Shown: positions 1-11,333 of the stretch, piece after piece
How positions within the stretch are numbered: position 1 is the first letter of the stretch
Layout of the letters: each line of letters starts with the position of its first letter
Made by a program: the position numbers and the translations under genes
The notes under the pieces: generated by a model
What the model was told of the DNA's origin: nothing
What the model saw: the letters and a program-made list of their open reading frames with translations, nothing else
Database searches by the model: none
Assembly (NCBI GenBank): GCA_001662425.1
Contig: BDDC01000084.1
Location: 1 to 64,000 of the forward strand
Origin: Chlamydomonas sphaeroides
Lineage: Eukaryota > Chlorophyta > Chlorophyceae > Chlamydomonadales > Chlamydomonadaceae
Direction of reading: 5' to 3'
DNA length: 64,000 bases

Positions 1-120
1 ACACCAGCTCGGGCCCGGGCTCGGCCGGCAGCGCGCCTCCTCCGCAGCCGTGGAGGCCGGCGGGGGGGCGGCGGCAAGGAGCCGCACCCAGCCCCCGGCG
101 GCGCTCCGTAGCGCACCCCG

Positions 121-186
121 CCGCCGACCCTCAGCAATCCCGCCGCCCCCCACCCGCCGACCCTCAGCAATCCCGCCGCCCCCCAC
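121..186. repeat. Tandem 33-bp duplication
   Basis: Two adjacent identical 33-bp units (121-153 and 154-186), C-rich, lie just upstream of the first partial exon at the window edge. They probably sit in an intron. No function is suggested. Confidence 0.85.
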
Positions 187-251
187 CGCCGCTTCGTGTC
201 TCTGACGTGCCCGCCTCCGTTCACCACCGGCACTCGCTGCGGTGGCCTCCG

Positions 252-718
252 CACAGGTACCGGCGGCTGCTGCCCAACGGCCGCATCCAGACGCAGACCG
301 TGTGCCGCTCCTCGTCGGACGTGCTGCGCGGCGTGCGCAACCTACAAGCCGACCTCGCCAGATGGGTGGGTCCTACGGCTGGGTTGGGCTGGGCTTCTCC
401 TCAGCTGTGGTCTGTTGCCACTGCGGGCGACTTCGTGACTTCTTTGTTGTTAACACGGCGTGACTCCGGCGTAATACTCCAGCCAGGCGCTGTCGCCGCC
501 CCAACGTCGTGCAGTCAGTTGTATCCCCATTCATTCTTATGCCACAAAAAGCCCCAACGCCGTTGTCCTTGCTCCACTGCCGCCTGCCCCGTCGGCTGCA
601 GGATAAGGAGGCGAACGAGGTGATCCGGAGCTGGCGCTGCGAGCAGCGCGAGAAGCGGCTGGCCGCGGCGGCGGCGGCCGCGGCGGCGGCGGCGGCGGCG
701 GACGATGACGAGTGCTGA
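252..718 (+). CDS. Partial gene, last two exons of an unidentified protein
   Basis: I do not recognise this protein. An exon at about 252-365 follows a CAG acceptor and reads YRRLLPNGRIQTQTVCRSSS, then a polar segment ending ARW, and stops at a GTGGGT donor. The final exon, 602-718, starts in phase after CTGCAG with DKEANEVIRSW, runs into a charged stretch and a run of about 13 alanines, and ends DDDEC before TGA. The rest of the gene lies upstream of the window. The two exons join in one frame and show a charged, probably helical C-terminus. The exon borders are inferred, and another acceptor further left (through the proline-rich frame at 3-250) cannot be excluded. Confidence 0.45.
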
Positions 719-1651
719 CAGGCCACGAGCGCCGGGCTGCCGGAGGGGGCGGTGGTCGTGTTTTGGCCAAGGGGGCCCAGGGGGTTGAGGCGAGCATCAG
801 AGATTCACTGTCGGGAACTGGGTGATGGCGTGATGGCGCTGGTGCGTCAACGTTGCAGTCTTGCAGCTGCATTCGTACGTTTGCTTGCATTGTGGATGGC
901 ATGGTTGCGCTGATGTAGGCATACGCACTGCAATGCGCGGCTGCGGGGCTCGCGGCAGCGCCTGGCGCATGCCTCGGTACGGGTGTTTGCGGGGGTCATT
1001 GCCAACACATGCGGGCTGTGGGAGCACCGTGCTCCCTCTACGGAAAATCATTTGATTTGTGGATTGCGGGGCCGTCCAGCGCCTATCAAGTAGGACTGCG
1101 GCATTGCTGGTGGGACTGCGGCGTGCGGTCATGGACAAGTCGCCCAACCGGGTGAGGACTTTGGGGCTACGTACCACGAACCAGGGCGGGGCTCTCGCTG
1201 CGTGACGGACGTGTAGACGGACGTGTAAGGACCGTGCCGTGGAGCCGTGCAACATCAGTGCAGGGCCGGAGGACTGCAACCCTCGGAGCCCGTCCGCATG
1301 ACCCAGCCCCGTGAACACACGGCACCCATGCGAGCAGCCGTGTCATCATGTAACCCAAGCGCCATCCGCCGGCCCTTCGCCACGTGTACATCGAACGCCG
1401 CTCGTCGCAGTGCCGCCGCCGCACGCCGCCTCACCCCGCCACCGCCAGCCGCCCGCGCTACAGGGCCCTGCAGCCTGCCTCACTCCACCCCACATCTGCA
1501 CACTTGCCATCGTCGCAGCCGGGTGCCGTGGCTCCCGTACGGCGCCCGTACAGCGCACGTACGGCGGCCACGGCTCGCGCGCGCGCCGCACGGCAGTCGT
1601 CCGCAGGAAGTCGTCCCGCAGTCGGACCGTGCAACCCAACATCTGCTGGCC
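719..1651. other. Intergenic, 3' ends of two convergent genes
   Basis: This stretch lies between the stop of the partial gene at the left edge and the stop of the ZC3HC1-like gene on the opposite strand, so it should hold both 3' UTRs. I see no ORF with family motifs, no tRNA-like boxes and no clear repeats. No TGTAA polyadenylation motif stands out for either gene. Confidence 0.5.
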
Positions 1652-4282
1652 CTACAGCGCCCTGATGGCCGCCACAGCGCTGTCCCGAAGCCCTTTGGCG
1701 TCCTTGCTCGCCGACTCGGGCCCGCCAGCCGCCCCCGCTGCCGCCGCCGAGGCCTGCTGCTGTTGCTGCTGCGACAGCGCCGACAGCATGTGCTGCCAGC
1801 CGCTCATGTGGCGGTCGTCGGTGGAGCCTGGAGGCGGGACGGAGGGCGCCGGAAAGAGGGGGACACATGGCAGCTGAGCGGCGGCCGCAGTGGTGGAGCA
1901 GCGGGTGGCTTCCCGGGGATGCGCCCAGGAGCTCGCGAGACAGCGTTCCACGAGGAAAAGGCATGCAGACCTTGGCGCTGAGAAGGCAGCCACCCTGCCC
2001 AGGCCGGCGCTTGCGCAACCTAGGCGCTGCAGTGGCCGTGCAGGGGCATGCCACGTAGCCAGGGCTTCGACGCATGCGAACACCGGCTTCGCACCTGTGT
2101 AAACCCAAGGGCACCAAGAGCGGTGCTGAGCCACCGGGTCCAGCTCCCGCGGCTGCCCGTCCGCCGCTAAGCCGCTGCCGCCGCCAGCCCCGCGCGACGG
2201 CGTGAGTGGCGCGGCGAGCGACGACCGCCGCGCGCGCTTGCCGTCCGCCGCCTGCCCGCCGCCGTCCGCCTCGTCCACCGCCATGGGCTCCGGCCCGTCG
2301 GCCTCGGGTGCCTTGCGCTTGGTGCCCGTCCGGCTGCCAGCTGGCGGCGGCGGCAGCGCCGGCAGCGGCAGCGGCGCCGCCGATGCCGACGGCCCCGCGC
2401 CCGCCAGCTGCTGCGCGTGCGCATCCAACGCCGCCACGCCAAACACCGGCGCCGACGAAGCGGCGGAGCCGAAGGGCCGGGCGTTGATGGCGGCGGAGGC
2501 ACCGCCGCCGCCGAACGGCGCGTACACGCCGCCGGCGATGGTGCAGCTCAGCGGATCCGAGGCGGCGGCGCTGAGCCCAAACCCAAAGCCGGCCGCGGGT
2601 GCGCCAGCGGCAGCGCCGAGCGAGCGAGCCGTCGGCCGCGGGCTGAGTAGCGCGCTGGGGCCCGAGGCCGAGGCCGCCGGCGTCAGGCGGCCGCTGGGCA
2701 CGGGCCGCCCGCCGCAGAAGTTCCACAGCCCCATGCGGCCGTTGCAGTGCGGGCACTTGAGCACCACGGACGACATGGGCACGCGCACGGCCTCGGCCGC
2801 CGCCGGAGCGGACCCGGATGCGCCGGACGCGCCGGCCGACGCCGCCGAGCCGGACCGCTTGGGCGTGGACCGGACGCCCAGATGCGCCAGGCTGTAGCCT
2901 GCGCTCTGCGCGTACGGCGCCGCCGCCGAGCCCGAGGCCGTGTCCGGGTGGAGCACGTCCATGTCCCACCCCAGCAGCGCCAGAAGCCGGGCCTTCTGCG
3001 CCGGCGTCAGCTTGGACGGCTGCACGATGAGCGTCTCGCCGTCGGCGGCGCTGTCGTTGGGCGGGCCAGCGGCGCCGCCGCCGGCGGCCGATGTGGGTCG
3101 GCCGTCGGCGTCGAGCTCGGTGATGGCAGCGGCGGGCCGGCGTCGTGGCGTGAGCGCCATGGCAGCGGCGTCGCCGGGGCCGCCGAAGACGAGGTCGTCG
3201 TAGGGCCCGAAGGGGCCGGCGGCGTCGCGGATGGTCTTGATGGCAATGGCGTCCAGGTCGGGCAATACGTCCACCCGCAGCAGCTTGTTCTGCGAGCGAA
3301 GACACGAGGGGGGCGGGGTTGGAGCGCTAGGCACTTGGGCCGACAGCGGGCTGGGGCGGCAGCAGCGCGGCCCTGGCGTGCACCCGGCAGCTGGGCATGT
3401 GGTCGGGGCACGCAGCCGCAGCCGCGCACGCGCATTGACATGGAACTGCGTCACCAAGTGGAACTGCGTCACCAAGTGGCGTTCCCTTCCAGCCGTGCTT
3501 GCATCGCGAGCAGCAAGCAAGCATGCGGCGATGCGCACACAGCATGGCGCATGCGGTGCGGCGCTGTCCCGGCCCGGCCCGGCCCCACGCACGTGCAGCT
3601 GATTGAAGACGGCGCACAGCTCGTCGTTGGTGTGGGAGGGCACGTACGCCAGCAGCGCGCGGTCGCACTGCGTCTGGCGCCAGGGGCACGTGGCGCCGTG
3701 CTTGGTGGTCAGCGCCGGCGAAAACATGTCTGTGGGTCAGGAGGGCGCCAGGACGGGTGTGAGTGCTCGCACGGCCCGCGTGCGCGTGAGCAGGCGCCGG
3801 CATGGGGTATGGGCGGGCCGCGTAGTGTTGGGGGTGGCGGCCTCACCTGCGGCCGCTTGACGCTGCTCGTAGGGCACGTGCGTGGGGTAGATGAGCTTGG
3901 CGCCGCAATGCTCGCAGGATAGCGTGTCGCAGGACTCGTTGATCCAGCCTTTGAGTGAGCAAGGCACTGGGCCTACGGAGTCGGGCTTGGCGAACCAAGT
4001 GTACGGCTTGTACGTCTCCAATCGGCGGTGCAGGTCCGACTGCTCCCAGGGGCGAAAGCGCTTGGGCGTGCGTTCTACGCCTGCAGTGAGGGGTTGTAAT
4101 GGATGAGGATGACGCGGCTGCGAGGGAGTTGTTGAGCATTGGGCGGCGTGCTCACCGCCAGGGGTCCCCCCGCGCCCGGGCGTCGCCGCGGCGGCGCCGG
4201 CCTCGTGCGCGCCGCTGTCGCGGTCGCGACGTTTGCCAAGCGACGAGAGGGCATTGCTGATGCGCTCGTACACGGACGCCAT
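1652..4282 (-). CDS. ZC3HC1/NIPA-like protein (C3HC and Rsm1 zinc fingers)
   Basis: Five exons join in frame to 622 aa: 4156-4282, 3847-4080, 3593-3729, 2095-3289, 1652-1827. The start is the ATG at 4282 (MASVYERISNAL). A C3HC finger is visible as C98-x2-C101 (SCEHCGAKLIYP) with H131 and C135 (HGATCPW). After a region rich in Ala and Ser comes an Rsm1-type finger: LKCPHCNGRMGLW pairs with HRSWCPWV just before the last exon, which begins with a GWQ motif and a polyglutamine run. This order of two fingers is typical of ZC3HC1/NIPA, which in animals is an SCF adaptor and nuclear-basket protein. A KRKAP-type basic patch between the fingers could be a nuclear signal. The gene is divergent from ASQ2, 606 bp apart. 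Function is inferred from the family; identity is well supported. Confidence 0.85.
3443..3478. repeat. 18-bp tandem duplication in an intron
   Basis: GAACTGCGTCACCAAGTG occurs twice head-to-tail within the third intron of the ZC3HC1-like gene (3290-3592). It looks like a simple local duplication. Confidence 0.9.
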
Positions 4283-4888
4283 GCTGACGCTCAGCTGCTG
4301 TTGCAGCTGTGTCACTGTCTAGAGCGGTGCACTCTAGAGTCTAGATCGGCGCCGTAGCTTCGCGCAGTCGCAGAACGGCTACCGAGCAACACAGTTCATG
4401 GGAAGACGATGCAAACAGGGGCCGTGCAACAGGGCTGGACAAACTTGTAGCAAGTCGGGCAATTGCTCAAACGAGCACGCGTCTTAAGTGTTGTTTGTTG
4501 ACCGGTGCAGCAAATTGGGCGGTGCTTCTGGTGTATGCGGTAGCGGTGTATCGCCTCCGTGCGTGCGCGCCAGGGAAAGCGCATGGAGCGAGTTCGGCAG
4601 GGTGTCAGCGGGCAGCGCGCAGTGTCTGTCAAACACGCTACATGCGCATCGTTTACTTGGCAGCTCGACTCGTCATTTATTGGCACTCCAGGCCCTGATC
4701 ACCGCGCTTAGTCCCGAACTCCCGCCACTGGTGTTTACGCAGCGCAGCGGTCGTCTTTGGTGCCCCCAACCCGCAGCCAACCTCCTTTGTTCGATCTTAA
4801 CGGCATGGGTGCCAGCACGGCCGGTGTGCGGAAACGCTGAGATTTCATCCGCTCGCCGACAGCGCGCGCGGCGCCAGCCCAGCATACC
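4283..4888. promoter_or_regulatory. Shared 5' region of ZC3HC1-like gene and ASQ2
   Basis: This 606-bp stretch separates two divergently transcribed genes and must hold both 5' UTRs and promoters. It is less GC-rich than its neighbours. No TATA box or named element can be assigned with confidence. No third gene fits. Confidence 0.5.
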
Positions 4889-7800
4889 ATGCATACTAGG
4901 AGGGAGGTGTGGGAGTATGGAGGGCTTCCCCTCCAAGCCCTTTGCCCTCAGCTGGACGGCGTGCAGACCCTGCTCACGTTCCATGGCAAACTCTTCGCCC
5001 GCAGCAAGGCCGGTCGCCAGGGCCAGCGTGAGTATCGCAGAGAGCTTCACAACCATCATGGCCAGGCTTCAGGATGCTCTGCAGGGCCACAGCTCTTCTA
5101 CAGGCCTTCACCAACCCCTCCGCACCCCTTCCTCTCCCACGACGCGCAGGCATAGTCTCGGCAGCTGACGTTGCCCAGGTCCTGGAGCTGACCGCTAACC
5201 AGGTCGAGATCCTGACCGAAGTGCTCGCGGCGCTCTCGTTTGCCAACTCGGCCTCGCCGTCGGACGCATCCGCCACGGCGGTGCCATCCACGCCACCGCC
5301 GACCCTCGGCTCCGAAGAGCTGCACCTGCACGAGCTATCGCTGCTCCTGCTGGCGCAGCTGTTCAGCAAGGAAGCGCAGCGCGCGGATGCCGTCGAGTAC
5401 TGGCCCGACCCCAGCAGCAGTGGCTTCGCGGCCGCCACGCAGGGCGTGGGCCTCAGCTCTAGCACCGAGCTGCTGTCGCCCACGCGTCGCTCCAACTCGG
5501 GAGGTGCGCCCCCGACCGCACTGCGCCATGCAATCCTCTCACACTTCCGCGTCCACTATCCAGAACATCCACTTACACTGCCCGTCCGCACCGCAACACA
5601 ACACGCACCACACGCCGCCGACCGCCTGCCTCGCGCATCATGTGCCCCTGCGATGGCCCCAACCGTCTCGCCTGTTCGCCCGCCCGCTGCGTGCAATCCC
5701 CAGGCCGCGGCCTGCTCCGGCAGCAGCTGCAGAGCCACCTGCGCGGCCAGATCCTGGCCATGCGGGGGTTCGGGGACTACCTGCGCCGCAACCTGCGGCC
5801 CGCGCTCGAGGTGCGGCGCCCCAGGTGCAACGCCATGCCTCCGGCAGCGTCTTTGGCGCCAGACTACTGTAGTCAGACCCGTGCGCCTAGAGCGCGTGCC
5901 CGTACCTGGCACGGCACGGCACGGCACGGCACGGAGCACAACCGGTACCACAACCATCTGGGCGGCGGCTTCAGCTAGGGCCAAGGCATCGCTGGCTTTA
6001 CAGCACAACTTCTGAGCTCGTCCACTGACATGGCGGTTGCGGCTACATTGCGTCCCCTTTGCACCCCAGGTTGTGCTGGAGTCTTGGCCGCCCGGCCCCG
6101 GCGCCGAGGTGTCGGAGCGGGAGCTCGACCGCCTGTCCTTCGTGCTGGGAGGCACGGGCGTCGGCCGGGGCGGCTCCGACGGTGAGCGCGGCGGTTCGGC
6201 AGAGCAAGCGGCACCTTCCACCCTCGGGCTGCATGAGCAGGGGTCCAGCACTGCTGTCACGCAGCGTCGGCGCGTAAGGCCGCGACGCTGCACGCGTGGG
6301 CCAAGAGCGTTCGCTGACGTGTCCCCACCCCGCCCCTGCGTCTCTGCTGCCGCCGGCAGAGCCGCTGTCGGGCGCGGTGGGCCTGGTGCACGGCGGCCCT
6401 GGCGGCGCCTACAAGCCGCTGCCGCTGGACGCGGCCGTGACGGCGCTGCGGTCGCTGTGGCAGGTGCGCCGCTGCGGGCGCGTGGTGGGGGCGAGGCCCG
6501 GGCTCCCGCACCTGCGCAGCGGCCGTGCCCACCGTCTCCTGTCTATGCTTTCCTCCCCGTCCGCGCCCCAGGACGAGAGCGTGGACTCCCCCCGGCTGCT
6601 GGCCTTCAGCGGCGGCTCGCTGTCATCCACCAGCAGCCCCTCGCCCAAGTTCCAGCGGAGCATGGGCATGGTGGCGCCCGCGGGCCAGGTGCGGGGCCAG
6701 GGCTCGGCAGCAGGGCGGCCCTGGGAGGGCACGGCCCGCGGTACGGTCAGCAGTGGCCCCGGCAGGCCCTGTTCCCGGCGTCTCTGAGCCCACGAGGCGC
6801 ATGCCGCAAAGAGGTGCTTGACCACGCGGTACGCGGCCTGCTGGCTTTTTGTGGAATGAGAGTGAATGGGGATACGCCTGCTGGCCTGCCGCTGCAGGTG
6901 GACGACGGCGCCATTGCGGGCGTGTTCCGCGGCACCGTGGTGCGAGGCGAGGGCGACCTGCCGCACGGCGACGTGCGCATCACCGACTGCCACGAGGCGG
7001 TCATCTACGTGCTGGCGCCGCTGCAGGTGCGGGTAGACAAGCAGCGAGCCGACACAGCATGTTCTTACGTGAGAATGGTGGCTTGGGAATGGTGGCTGTC
7101 GTGCTGCGCCGGCGCACGCGGGCGGCGTCCTGTGGTGGCGCCCCTTGGGGAGCAGCACTGGCATTGCAAGCGGGCTGGATCCGTGCAACCACCTGGCCTG
7201 TTGGGCAACACCGTGTTTCGGTTGCCCAGCAACGCCGGTGCGGTTGTGAAGTAATGGCACCCGACAGCCGGAGCACAGCGCTTTGTTGCATGCAAGGGCG
7301 GCCAGAGTCACTAATACGACCCATCCAGTGGCGTGCCGGTGCTTAGGTTCGCCCAAAGGAACGCCCGGCCGGCGCTCACAACGCCGGCTCGCGCCGCCGC
7401 CCTGTAGTGCTGCCGCGCCCTGTATGCCGGCTCGCTGGGTGCCCGCTCGTACATACTTTTTGGTTACATGCATTGCACGCATGCTCTCTGTTAGAGCGTA
7501 ACAGCTCCTCGGGGTCATTGTGATCCTGGCAGCCCTGCCGTGCAGCCTCCTGCGGCACGCCGAAGCACAGTTGTTTGCACGCAAAGGGCGGCCAGAGTCA
7601 CTAACACGACCCATCCAGTGGCGTGCCGGTGCTTAGGTTCGCCCAAAGGAACGTCAGGCCGGCGCTCACAACGCCGGCTCGCGCGGCCACCCTGTAGCCA
7701 TGCCGCGCCCCCTGCGGCCGGCATGCTGGGTGCCCGCTCGTACATGCTGCTGCCGCTGCGCGCTCCACAGCCTTATTGTCGAACCCCAACAACGCACTCG

Positions 7801-10247
7801 CTGACGGTTCACGGCAGCCACGTCGGCATGCCCTGCGATCTGTTTTGTACATTTCACATGACCGCCTCGCCTGGCTCTCGTGCCTGTCCTCAGCGCGGGC
7901 CCCGGACCTGCGCTCAGCCCTGTCCCCTACCCTGCACCCTCCCTGCCGCACCGACCCCTGCCCTGCCCCCCGCCAGGCCGCGTTTGTGAGCGGCTGCTCC
8001 GACTGCACCATCGTGGTGGGCGCCGTGGGCCGCCTGCTGCGGGTGGAGCGGTGCGACAAGGTGCAGGTGAGGCGGCGGCGGGGCGGGGGAAGGCAAGGTG
8101 CAGGTGGGGACGAGGCAGAGCCGGCGTGTGGGGCGTGCCGGGCCGCTCTGTATGGTGTCGCGCAGTCGGCTTGGTGCCTGAGCAGCGGGGTGGCCGTCTG
8201 GCCAGGGGTGAGCTGAGACCTGCACCGGGCTTGCGGCGGGCTGCTGTATGGGCCAGCGGGCCTGGCGCTGAAACGTGGGACAGTGGCATCGTTCGGCGAC
8301 TTCCTGCGCGCTGGGCCTCGGATGCATCAGGCCACGGTGTCGATGCCCTCCCGGGCCATGGTGCCGCGCCCCTCCCTCCCCAGATCATCGCTGCCACCAA
8401 CCGGCTGCTGGTGTCGTCCTGCCACGAGTGCTCCTTCAACGTGGGCACCCCGCGGCCGCCCTGCCTGGTGGGCGACAACCGCTTCCTGCGCCTGGGGCCC
8501 TACAACACCCGGTGAGACAGCCGGGTATATGTCGGGTATATGTTGATTATTATGAACACTCGGTGAGGCGGCATCGACACAGGCGCAGCGCCGTGGAGGG
8601 CCCAGGCTGCGGGCGCTTGCCGAGGAGGGTTTGTTGCCTCACGCGCCCGAGTCTGACCGCTGCCGCCGCCGGCGTGTGCGCTGCCGCTGACGCCCGCAGC
8701 TACGAGCGCCAGGCGGCGCACGCGCAGGAGGTGGGGCTGCGCTGCGATCTGCCCAACCGCTTCGACTCGCCCGTGGTGCTCGTGGGTGAGCAGGGCTGCA
8801 GCCCCGGGGTCGCGCTTTAGCACCGTCGTATCTACTGTCCCATTCCCCTTGCCGCGTCTCACATGGGATGCTGCTCAGGGGCTGCGACTACTCAGCGCGA
8901 CCTCCCGCCCCCACGCTCTCACCAATTCATGCGCCCATCCCTCCTGGATCGCAGGCAAGGACCGCAAGGGCCTGGCCGGCGGCTCGCCAGCCAGCCCGCG
9001 GCTGGGCCTTGGCTCGGGCGCCTCGCCCTCGGCCGCTGCGGCCGCCGCCAAGGCCTGCTTCAGCGTGCAGTCGCCGGACGACTTCCTGCCCTTCGTGGTG
9101 CCCTTCGTCGGCAGCAGCGGCCCGCTCGCGGGTGAGGCCGCCGCGGGCGTCTCCAGCGACCACGGAGGTCACCGGCACATGGGTTTCAGGCTGAGCAACA
9201 CATGCCCAGGCTGCTGTAGCAAGCGCATCGAGCGGCTTGCGGCCGCGAACAGCCTTGAAACTTCCCCAGCCCCACCGCAGCCACGAGGCGCACCCTGCTT
9301 GACGCCATGTGGCCGGGCCCCTTGCCCGCAGGCGGGTCCGCGCCTCCCGTGTCCAGCCGCTGGACGCAGCTGGCCGCCACCACGGCGCGCGGCGGCAGCA
9401 GCCCGCTGTATCTGTTCCCGCTGCCGCCCGACTTTGAGAAGGCGCTGCAGCGGCGGCTCAGCCTAACGCACGACATGCGCAGTCGCTTCAAGCAGGTGCG
9501 GCCGCAGGGGGCGCAGCAGCAGCAGCAGCGCGCCGCGCGTGCCTGGTCTTGGGCATGCGTGATGCGCGGCAGCGCGGGATGCAGCTTGCGCGGCTGCTTC
9601 AAGCGGGTGGTACGGCCGGTGGAGCAGCCGGGCTACGAGGCGGCTGCGGGCCCTGTGGCTGTGCGCCACGTGTGGACCTCACCCCGCGCCGCCGGTGCCG
9701 GGCCCACAGCTCGCCTAGGCCGCGCCTGTTGCGTAGAGGCGCCTGGAGCCAACGCATGCACCTGCGCCAGGATGGTCGCGGGCTGCCCATGCTTGCTTCT
9801 GCGGACTTGTTGTGCCCCTCGTAGGCGGGGCTTGCCAAGGACAAGGAACGCGAGCTGAACGATGCTATCCAGGGCTACTTCAAGGAGTGGTTGGTGGGCT
9901 CAAACCTGCTGCGGCAGGTGCGGCGCCAAGGGGGGAAAGGAAGGGCGCCAGGGGCTGGCTGCTCGCGTTCGTTTCATAAACCGTATGGCATCTGCAAGCG
10001 CGTGGGGCTTGCACCTGTCAGTACTCGTATCTCTCTCGTGTGCCGCGTCTGTCTGGTGGTTTCCGTAACGTGCGACCGATCAAGTGCCGCCCCCGGCCCC
10101 GCTGGCCAGATCTACGACCTGTCGACGCTGGAGAAGGAGGAAATGGCGGCCGCCGCGGCCAGCGCCGCGGCGGTGGGCCTCTCGCCCGTGGCCATGCCGC
10201 CCGTGGACAAAGCGGGCGTTGGGGCGGGGTCCGGCGGCGTGCAGTGA
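4889..10247 (+). CDS. ASQ2: TBCC domain-containing protein 1 (ASQ2 homolog)
   Basis: Fourteen exons join in frame to 645 aa: 4889-5027, 5150-5503, 5704-5810, 6070-6181, 6360-6463, 6572-6688, 6898-7026, 7977-8066, 8384-8511, 8700-8785, 8955-9131, 9332-9495, 9825-9917, 10110-10247. The N-terminus MHTRREVWEYGGLPLQ resembles plant TBCCD1. The TBCC/C-CAP beta-helix covers about residues 312-440 (DVRITDCHEAVIYVLAPLQ, CSDCTIVVGAVGRLLRVERC). The C-terminus (AKDKERELNDAIQGYFKEWL) matches the conserved TBCCD1 tail. TBCCD1 acts at centrosomes and basal bodies. In Chlamydomonas, ASQ2 mutants lose control of centriole number and mother-daughter linkage. The intron at 7027-7976 is the longest and carries two copies of the interspersed element described below. 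UNI2, another basal-body gene, lies 6.5 kb downstream on the same strand. Confidence 0.92.
7294..7456 (+). repeat. Interspersed intron element, copy A
   Basis: This copy begins AAGGGCGGCCAGAGTCACTA and ends at GCCCGCTCGTACATA, within the ASQ2 intron 7027-7976. It carries the near-invariant block from GGGCGG to the TTAGGTTCGCCC motif and the inverted repeat GCCGGCG/CGCCGGC around a 7-nt loop. Its right half differs from copy B by small indels. No flanking target-site duplication is visible. Confidence 0.9.
7584..7747 (+). repeat. Interspersed intron element, copy B
   Basis: This is the second copy in the same ASQ2 intron, 127 bp after copy A and in the same orientation. It is preceded by a short variable lead and ends CTCGTACATG. 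The block shared with the UTP3 copies is almost unchanged, while the sequence between copies A and B is unrelated. Confidence 0.9.
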
Positions 10248-11333
10248 TGGCCGCCCTGTGGGGCCACGGCCTCTCCGGGCAGTTATCGGGCAGGTTGGGG
10301 CAGGCAGGCAGGCAGGTGAGGGTAGTGAGGGGGGCCGTGTGTTGGTGGTGCAGGCTGGGGCTCGGCCCCGCGCGACGGCGGTAGGGGCTGGGGTTCGAGA
10401 CAGAGCCGAGCGATCTCGGCATGGAGGGCAGCCGTGCCGTGGCAGGGGTGGCGCATGAGCGCGTGTGTTGTCGGCGAGTCGGCGAGACCATGCGCGACGC
10501 AGGCGGGAGGCAGCCTCTCCCCTAGGAGGCAGCTGGCCGCGAGGGCAGCAGTCTTGTCCCTGCATGTAACGCACAGGCAACAGGACACATCTTTGTGGTA
10601 GCCATGTTGGAGAAGGTCCCGACCAGCTCTCTGCCTGCAGAAGCGCACTCGGTGGCCGAACCATGGGACACGGAGGCAGACCACCTGTACTCGCAGAACG
10701 TACAAATCTCCTTGCATGTCATTCTTAACACCAAGCAGTTAAGGGCGCCTAGAGGTCGCTGTTGTCGGCGGCGTCGGTCCCATGCAAAACGCGTGTTGGA
10801 GGCGTTGGGCTGCACACCGACACCGAACTCGACCAGACTTCACGGTTTGCTTGCTGCTGGTTCTACGGTACCCAAGCGCAGCGCCTGAGCTCTAAAAGCC
10901 ACCAAAGCTCCAACGCCCGCCCAGCCGAGTGCCTAAGCAATTCACATCTCCGGCTTGGTGAAAATCTCTTTGACAAGTTCTAGTAGGTAGCGCTCCTGAG
11001 CGCCGAACCCGCGCAACCGCGCCACGCAGGTGGGCCAAGCTTATCGCGCTAGGGCTTGGCCAGCTCCACAAACTGAGTCATATTCACTTCAACGGGGAGA
11101 CAATTGAGTCGTTGTGGCTGGCGGAGAGCTGCTTGTCTCCCACGTCCACGTTTTGCGATTCTCCAAAATTTACCAACCTACGTCTCGCATGTGTCGCCCG
11201 CCAGGGCCTGCAACCTGAAGAAAACGCCACGGTTGTAACGGGGCCTGCTTGTGGCGTTCTCGTGGTTGTTGCCCGAGTACCAGCCTTGGGACTTGCATTA
11301 CCTGCGGGCGCGCTCCGTAAGGCATAAGACGCC
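10248..11333. other. Intergenic, ASQ2 3' UTR and CBM20-1 5' region
   Basis: No convincing ORF is present; open frames here lack motifs and most start with non-ATG codons. A TGTAA motif at 10565 is a plausible end for ASQ2. The part from about 10900 to 11300 is less GC-rich and is the likely promoter and 5' UTR of the next gene. Confidence 0.5.
10565..10569 (+). terminator. Probable poly(A) signal of ASQ2
   Basis: TGTAA, the usual volvocine polyadenylation motif, occurs about 320 nt after the ASQ2 stop codon. The assignment rests on motif and spacing alone. Confidence 0.5.

Noticed and set aside
1458..3305. 615-aa minus-strand frame overlapping the ZC3HC1-like gene
   Set aside because: It is the wrong frame of the same strand: no zinc-finger motifs, Arg/Gly/Ala-rich, and it reads through the introns.
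7340..7365. GGTTCGCCC in the element as a tRNA B box (tRNA-derived SINE)
   Set aside because: The only A-box-like stretch is about 11 nt away instead of 30 or more and has mismatches; no cloverleaf forms.
11112..11327. Frame upstream of CBM20-1 considered as its first exon
   Set aside because: Begins with TTG and does not join in phase; the 17-nt exon at 11334 with a GTGAGA donor joins perfectly.
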